Source: Halolamina litorea
GTDB lineage: Archaea; Halobacteriota; Halobacteria; Halobacteriales; Haloferacaceae
Direction of reading: 5' to 3'
Assembly: GCF_026616205.1 (NCBI RefSeq)
Contig: NZ_JANHGR010000002.1
Location: 124,001-188,000 of the forward strand
Length of the DNA stretch: 64,000 nucleotides
Below the pieces are notes generated by a model. That model searched no databases, was not told the DNA's origin, and was given only the letters and a program-made list of their open reading frames with translations. A program made the translations under genes and the position numbers. Numbering within the stretch: position 1 is the first letter of the stretch; each line of letters starts with the position of its first letter. Shown here one piece after another: positions 61,078 to 64,000 of this stretch.

Positions 61078-63945
61078 ATGGACTACGACCCGCAGGAGAT
61101 CGAGGAGCGCTGGCGGCAGCGCTGGCGGGAGAGCGGCCGCTACGAGGCCGATCCCGTGCCGGAGGAAGAGGGTGAGGACGCCACCTTCGTCACCGTCCCC
61201 TACCCCTACCCCAGCGGTGGGATGCACATCGGCCACGCCCGCACGTACACGGTGCCGGACGCCTACGCGCGCTACCGACGCCAGCAGGGCGACAACGTCC
61301 TGTTCCCGATGGCGTGGCACGTCACTGGCACGCCGATCATCGGCGCCGTCGAGCGCCTGAAGAAGGGCGAGGAGGAACAGCTCTCGGTGCTGCAGGACAC
61401 CTACAACGTCCCCGACGAGGACCTGAGCGACCTCGAGACGCCGATGGGGTTTGCGGAGTACTTCATCGAGGAACACTACAAGAAGGGGATGCAGTCGCTG
61501 GGGCTCTCCGTCGACTGGCGCCGGGAGTTCACCACGAACGACGAGCGCTACTCGCAGTTCATCAGCTGGCAGTACCAGACGCTCAAGGAGCGGGGGCTGG
61601 TCGAGAAGGGGCTCCACCCGGTTAACTACTGCACCGAGGAGGAACAGCCAGTCACCACCCACGACCTGCTGGAGGGTGAGGACGCCGAGTTCCAGGAGTA
61701 CACGCTGGTCCGCTTCCGCGGTGACAGCCCCGACGACGGCGAGGCCGTGTTCCCGATGGCCACCCTCCGCCCCGAGACGGTTCGGGGCGTGACAAACGCC
61801 TACGTCAATCCCGAGGCGACGTACGTCCGCGCGAGCGTCGACGGCGAGACGTGGGTCATCTCGGCCGACGCCGCCGAGAAGTTCGACCTGCAGGACCGCG
61901 AGGTCGAGATCGAGGCCGAGTTCGCCGGCAGCGATATCGTCGGCACGAGCGTCGAGAACCCCATCACGGGCGAGGACGTGCTGGTCCTGCCCGCCGGCTT
62001 CGTCGACGCCGACAACGCCACGGGCGTCGTGATGTCCGTCCCGGCGCACTCGCCGGACGACTACGTCGCGCTGGGGGAACTCAAAGAGCGCGCCGACGAC
62101 CTGACGGAGTACGGGATCGACCCCGACGCCGTCCGGGCCATCGAGCCGATCCCGATCCTCTCCGTCGAGGGCTACGGCGAGGTGCCGGCCCGCGACGCCG
62201 TCGACTCCCGCGGGATCACGTCGAGCGACGACCCCGAACTGGAGGAGGCGACGAACGACCTCTACAACGCCGAGTTCCACTCCGGCGTGATGAACGACGA
62301 GTACGGCGAGTTCGCCGGCGAAGTCGTCGAGGACGTGCGCGAGCGCTTCCGCGAGGCCCACGCCGGCGACGCCTTCGACACGATGCAGGAGTTCTCCGAG
62401 GAGGTCGTCTGTCGCTGTGGCGGCGACGTGGAGGTGGCCTATCAGGACACCTGGTTCCTGCGCTACAACGACGAGGACTGGATGGCCAAGACCCGGAAGG
62501 CCATCGCCAACCTCGACGCCATCCCCGAGAACACCCGCGGCGAGTACGAACACACCGTCGGCTGGCTGAACGAGTGGCCCTGCATCCGGAACTACGGACT
62601 GGGCACGCGCCTGCCGTGGGACACGGACTTCGTCATCGAGCCGCTGTCGGACTCGACGCTGTACATGTCCTACTACACGGTCGCCCCGCACATTCAGGAC
62701 GTGCCCGTCGAGGACCTGGACAAGGAGTTCTTCGACGCGATGTTCTACGGCGCCGAGGCCGTCGACGACGCCGACGAGCGCGCGCTGGAACTGGGTGAGG
62801 AGTGGGACTACTGGTACCCCGTCGACTACCGGTTCTCGGGCAACGACCTGATCACGAACCACTTGACGTTCTACCTCTACCACCACGCCGAGTTCTTCCC
62901 CGAGCCGAAGTGGCCACAGGGCATCGTCGTCATGGGGATGGGCCTGCTGGAGGGCCAGAAGATGTCCTCCTCGAAGGGCCACGTCGTGCTGCCCGGTGAA
63001 GCCATCTCCGAGTTCGGCGCCGACACGGTGCGGTTCTTCCTGCTGAACGCCTCCGAGCCGTGGCAGGACTACGACTGGCGCGAGGACGCCGTCGAGAGCA
63101 CGCACAACCAACTGCGGCGGTTCTACAACCGCAGCCAGGAGCTGATCGAGGGGCCCGCCGGCGACGAGGAGGCCACGAACGACGTGGACCGCTGGCTGCT
63201 CTCGAAGCTCCAGTCAACCATCGAGACGGCGACCGAGGCGATGGAGGGCTCGGAGACCCGGACCGCCACGCAGGCGGCGTTCTACGGCTTCGACGAGCAC
63301 CTGAAGTGGTACCGTCGCCGCGCCGACCTCGACCGGCCGGGCGCCCGCTGGACGCTCCGGCACGTCCTCGAAACCCGACTGCGCCTGCTGGCGCCGTTCA
63401 CGCCGTTCCTGGCGAACGAACTCCACGAGGAGCTGACGGGTACGGCCGCCGAGGACGCGCCGTGGCCCGAGGTCGACGAGGGCCTGCAGGCCCCCGACCT
63501 GGAACTGCAGGAGGCTCGTGTCCAGACGCTCGTCGACGACATCAACGAGGTCGCCGACGTGACCGACACCGACCCCGAGGTCGTCCGCATCTACGCCGCC
63601 GCCGACTGGAAGCGGCAGGTGTTCGACGCCGTCCGCGAGGTCGGCGCCGACGTGGGTGCGGTGATGAGCGAGGTCATGAGCGACCCCGACCTGCGCGAGC
63701 GCGGGAACGAGGTCAACCAGATCGCACAGGACGCCGTCGAGTTCGCCCGCGACTACGACGAGGAGGAACTCGCGGACCTGCTCGCGATGGACGAGCGTGC
63801 CGCCTACGAGAACGCCGCGCCGTTCCTCGGCCGCGAGTTCGGCGCCGAGGTCGAAGTGTACGCGGAGGACGACGAGGACGTGGTCGACCCCGCGGACCGC
63901 GCGGGCAACGCCATCCCGTTCCGGCCGGCGATCCACCTCGAGTAA
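61078..63945 (+). CDS. leuS: Leucyl-tRNA synthetase, archaeal type
   Basis: A 955-residue class Ia synthetase. HIGH lies at residues 50-53 (GGMHIGHARTY) and KMSSS near residue 627 (EGQKMSSSKGHVVLP). The CP1 editing domain (about residues 200-390) includes MATLRPETVRGVTNAY and VVMSVPAHSPDDY, placed as in archaeal/eukaryal LeuRS. The anticodon-binding and C-terminal domains are complete. The ATG at 61078 (MDYDPQEIEERW) is preferred over an extension to 61042. Confidence 0.96.
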   Translation: MDYDPQEIEERWRQRWRESGRYEADPVPEEEGEDATFVTVPYPYPSGGMHIGHARTYTVPDAYARYRRQQGDNVLFPMAWHVTGTPIIGAVERLKKGEEEQLSVLQDTYNVPDEDLSDLETPMGFAEYFIEEHYKKGMQSLGLSVDWRREFTTNDERYSQFISWQYQTLKERGLVEKGLHPVNYCTEEEQPVTTHDLLEGEDAEFQEYTLVRFRGDSPDDGEAVFPMATLRPETVRGVTNAYVNPEATYVRASVDGETWVISADAAEKFDLQDREVEIEAEFAGSDIVGTSVENPITGEDVLVLPAGFVDADNATGVVMSVPAHSPDDYVALGELKERADDLTEYGIDPDAVRAIEPIPILSVEGYGEVPARDAVDSRGITSSDDPELEEATNDLYNAEFHSGVMNDEYGEFAGEVVEDVRERFREAHAGDAFDTMQEFSEEVVCRCGGDVEVAYQDTWFLRYNDEDWMAKTRKAIANLDAIPENTRGEYEHTVGWLNEWPCIRNYGLGTRLPWDTDFVIEPLSDSTLYMSYYTVAPHIQDVPVEDLDKEFFDAMFYGAEAVDDADERALELGEEWDYWYPVDYRFSGNDLITNHLTFYLYHHAEFFPEPKWPQGIVVMGMGLLEGQKMSSSKGHVVLPGEAISEFGADTVRFFLLNASEPWQDYDWREDAVESTHNQLRRFYNRSQELIEGPAGDEEATNDVDRWLLSKLQSTIETATEAMEGSETRTATQAAFYGFDEHLKWYRRRADLDRPGARWTLRHVLETRLRLLAPFTPFLANELHEELTGTAAEDAPWPEVDEGLQAPDLELQEARVQTLVDDINEVADVTDTDPEVVRIYAAADWKRQVFDAVREVGADVGAVMSEVMSDPDLRERGNEVNQIAQDAVEFARDYDEEELADLLAMDERAAYENAAPFLGREFGAEVEVYAEDDEDVVDPADRAGNAIPFRPAIHLE

Positions 63946-63960
63946 ACCGCCGCGGCGCCG

Positions 63961-63976
63961 CTTTTTCCGTTCTTTC
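63961..63976 (+). terminator. T-rich candidate terminator after leuS
   Basis: CTTTTTCCGTTCTTTC begins 15 nt after the stop codon; two T tracts fit archaeal intrinsic termination. Confidence 0.45.
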
Positions 63977-64000
63977 GACGCTTCCCACTACCCGCCAGCC

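Overview
The window is chromosomal DNA from a halophilic archaeon (class Halobacteria). Supporting signs are the very high G+C, strongly acidic proteins, TATA elements 27-28 nt upstream of start codons with no room for a leader, archaeal-type housekeeping genes (TiaS, CDP-archaeol synthase, prefoldin beta, archaeal LeuRS, GMP synthase as a separate amidotransferase subunit) and a CdrS-FtsZ2 pair. I saw no rRNA, tRNA, CRISPR array, complete insertion sequence or phage module.

Layout. 0-7.4 kb: housekeeping genes (HNH-like protein cut by the window edge, VOC protein, GMP synthase glutaminase, DUF2070 membrane protein, a degenerate phosphotransferase, DUF3194/prefoldin beta, CarS, PyrE). 7.4-11.6 kb: an HTH-phosphoribosyltransferase regulator candidate and an AzgA-type purine permease, an arylsulfotransferase-like propeller protein and a glutaredoxin-like protein. 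11.6-20.1 kb: HTH regulator/TiaS, a pilin-like secreted protein, NUDIX, threonine synthase, a Tat lipoprotein, then an aspartoacylase-family protein and an M24 peptidase-family protein that both have altered metal ligands. 20.1-26.9 kb: one giant secreted protein of about 2258 residues with eight ~235-residue repeats and an archaeosortase-type C-terminus. 27-34 kb: cell-division and cell-shape area (CdrS-FtsZ2, MinD-type ATPase with an overlapping partner gene) interleaved with a RimK ligase-retropepsin fusion and a divergent aspartoacylase-family hydrolase. 33.2-36.9 kb: SOUL protein, a small inserted HTH gene between two copies of the 3' end of a dipeptidase gene, dipeptidase, type-4 UDG and a methyltransferase. 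37-42.7 kb: a complete peptide-type ABC importer operon, then an amidase. 44.5-48.4 kb: HisH and an ABC-2 exporter operon led by a zinc-ribbon HTH regulator. 48.4-54.1 kb: one-carbon region with two MetE-like genes divergent from mer, a CitG-like gene, DUF447 and beta-RFAP synthase. 54.2-64 kb: cold-shock protein, UspA plus a metal/oxyanion transporter divergent from a ModE-TOBE regulator, a triple 36-bp hairpin repeat, SIMPL protein, prephenate dehydratase, two small heat-shock proteins, small membrane proteins and LeuRS.

How the parts connect. The clearest integrated system is the one-carbon region. Beta-RFAP synthase commits p-aminobenzoate to a methanopterin-type carrier, Mer makes the methyl form of that carrier, and the divergent MetE pair would use methyl groups to make methionine. 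Other systems worth testing are the RimK/retropepsin/aspartoacylase set (a possible ligate-and-remove module for peptide or glutamate tags), the paired M24 and aspartoacylase-family genes that recall ectoine-degradation DoeA/DoeB architecture, and the ModE-TOBE regulator facing a 10-TM transporter with UspA. Functions are assigned by motif recognition alone; no database search was run.
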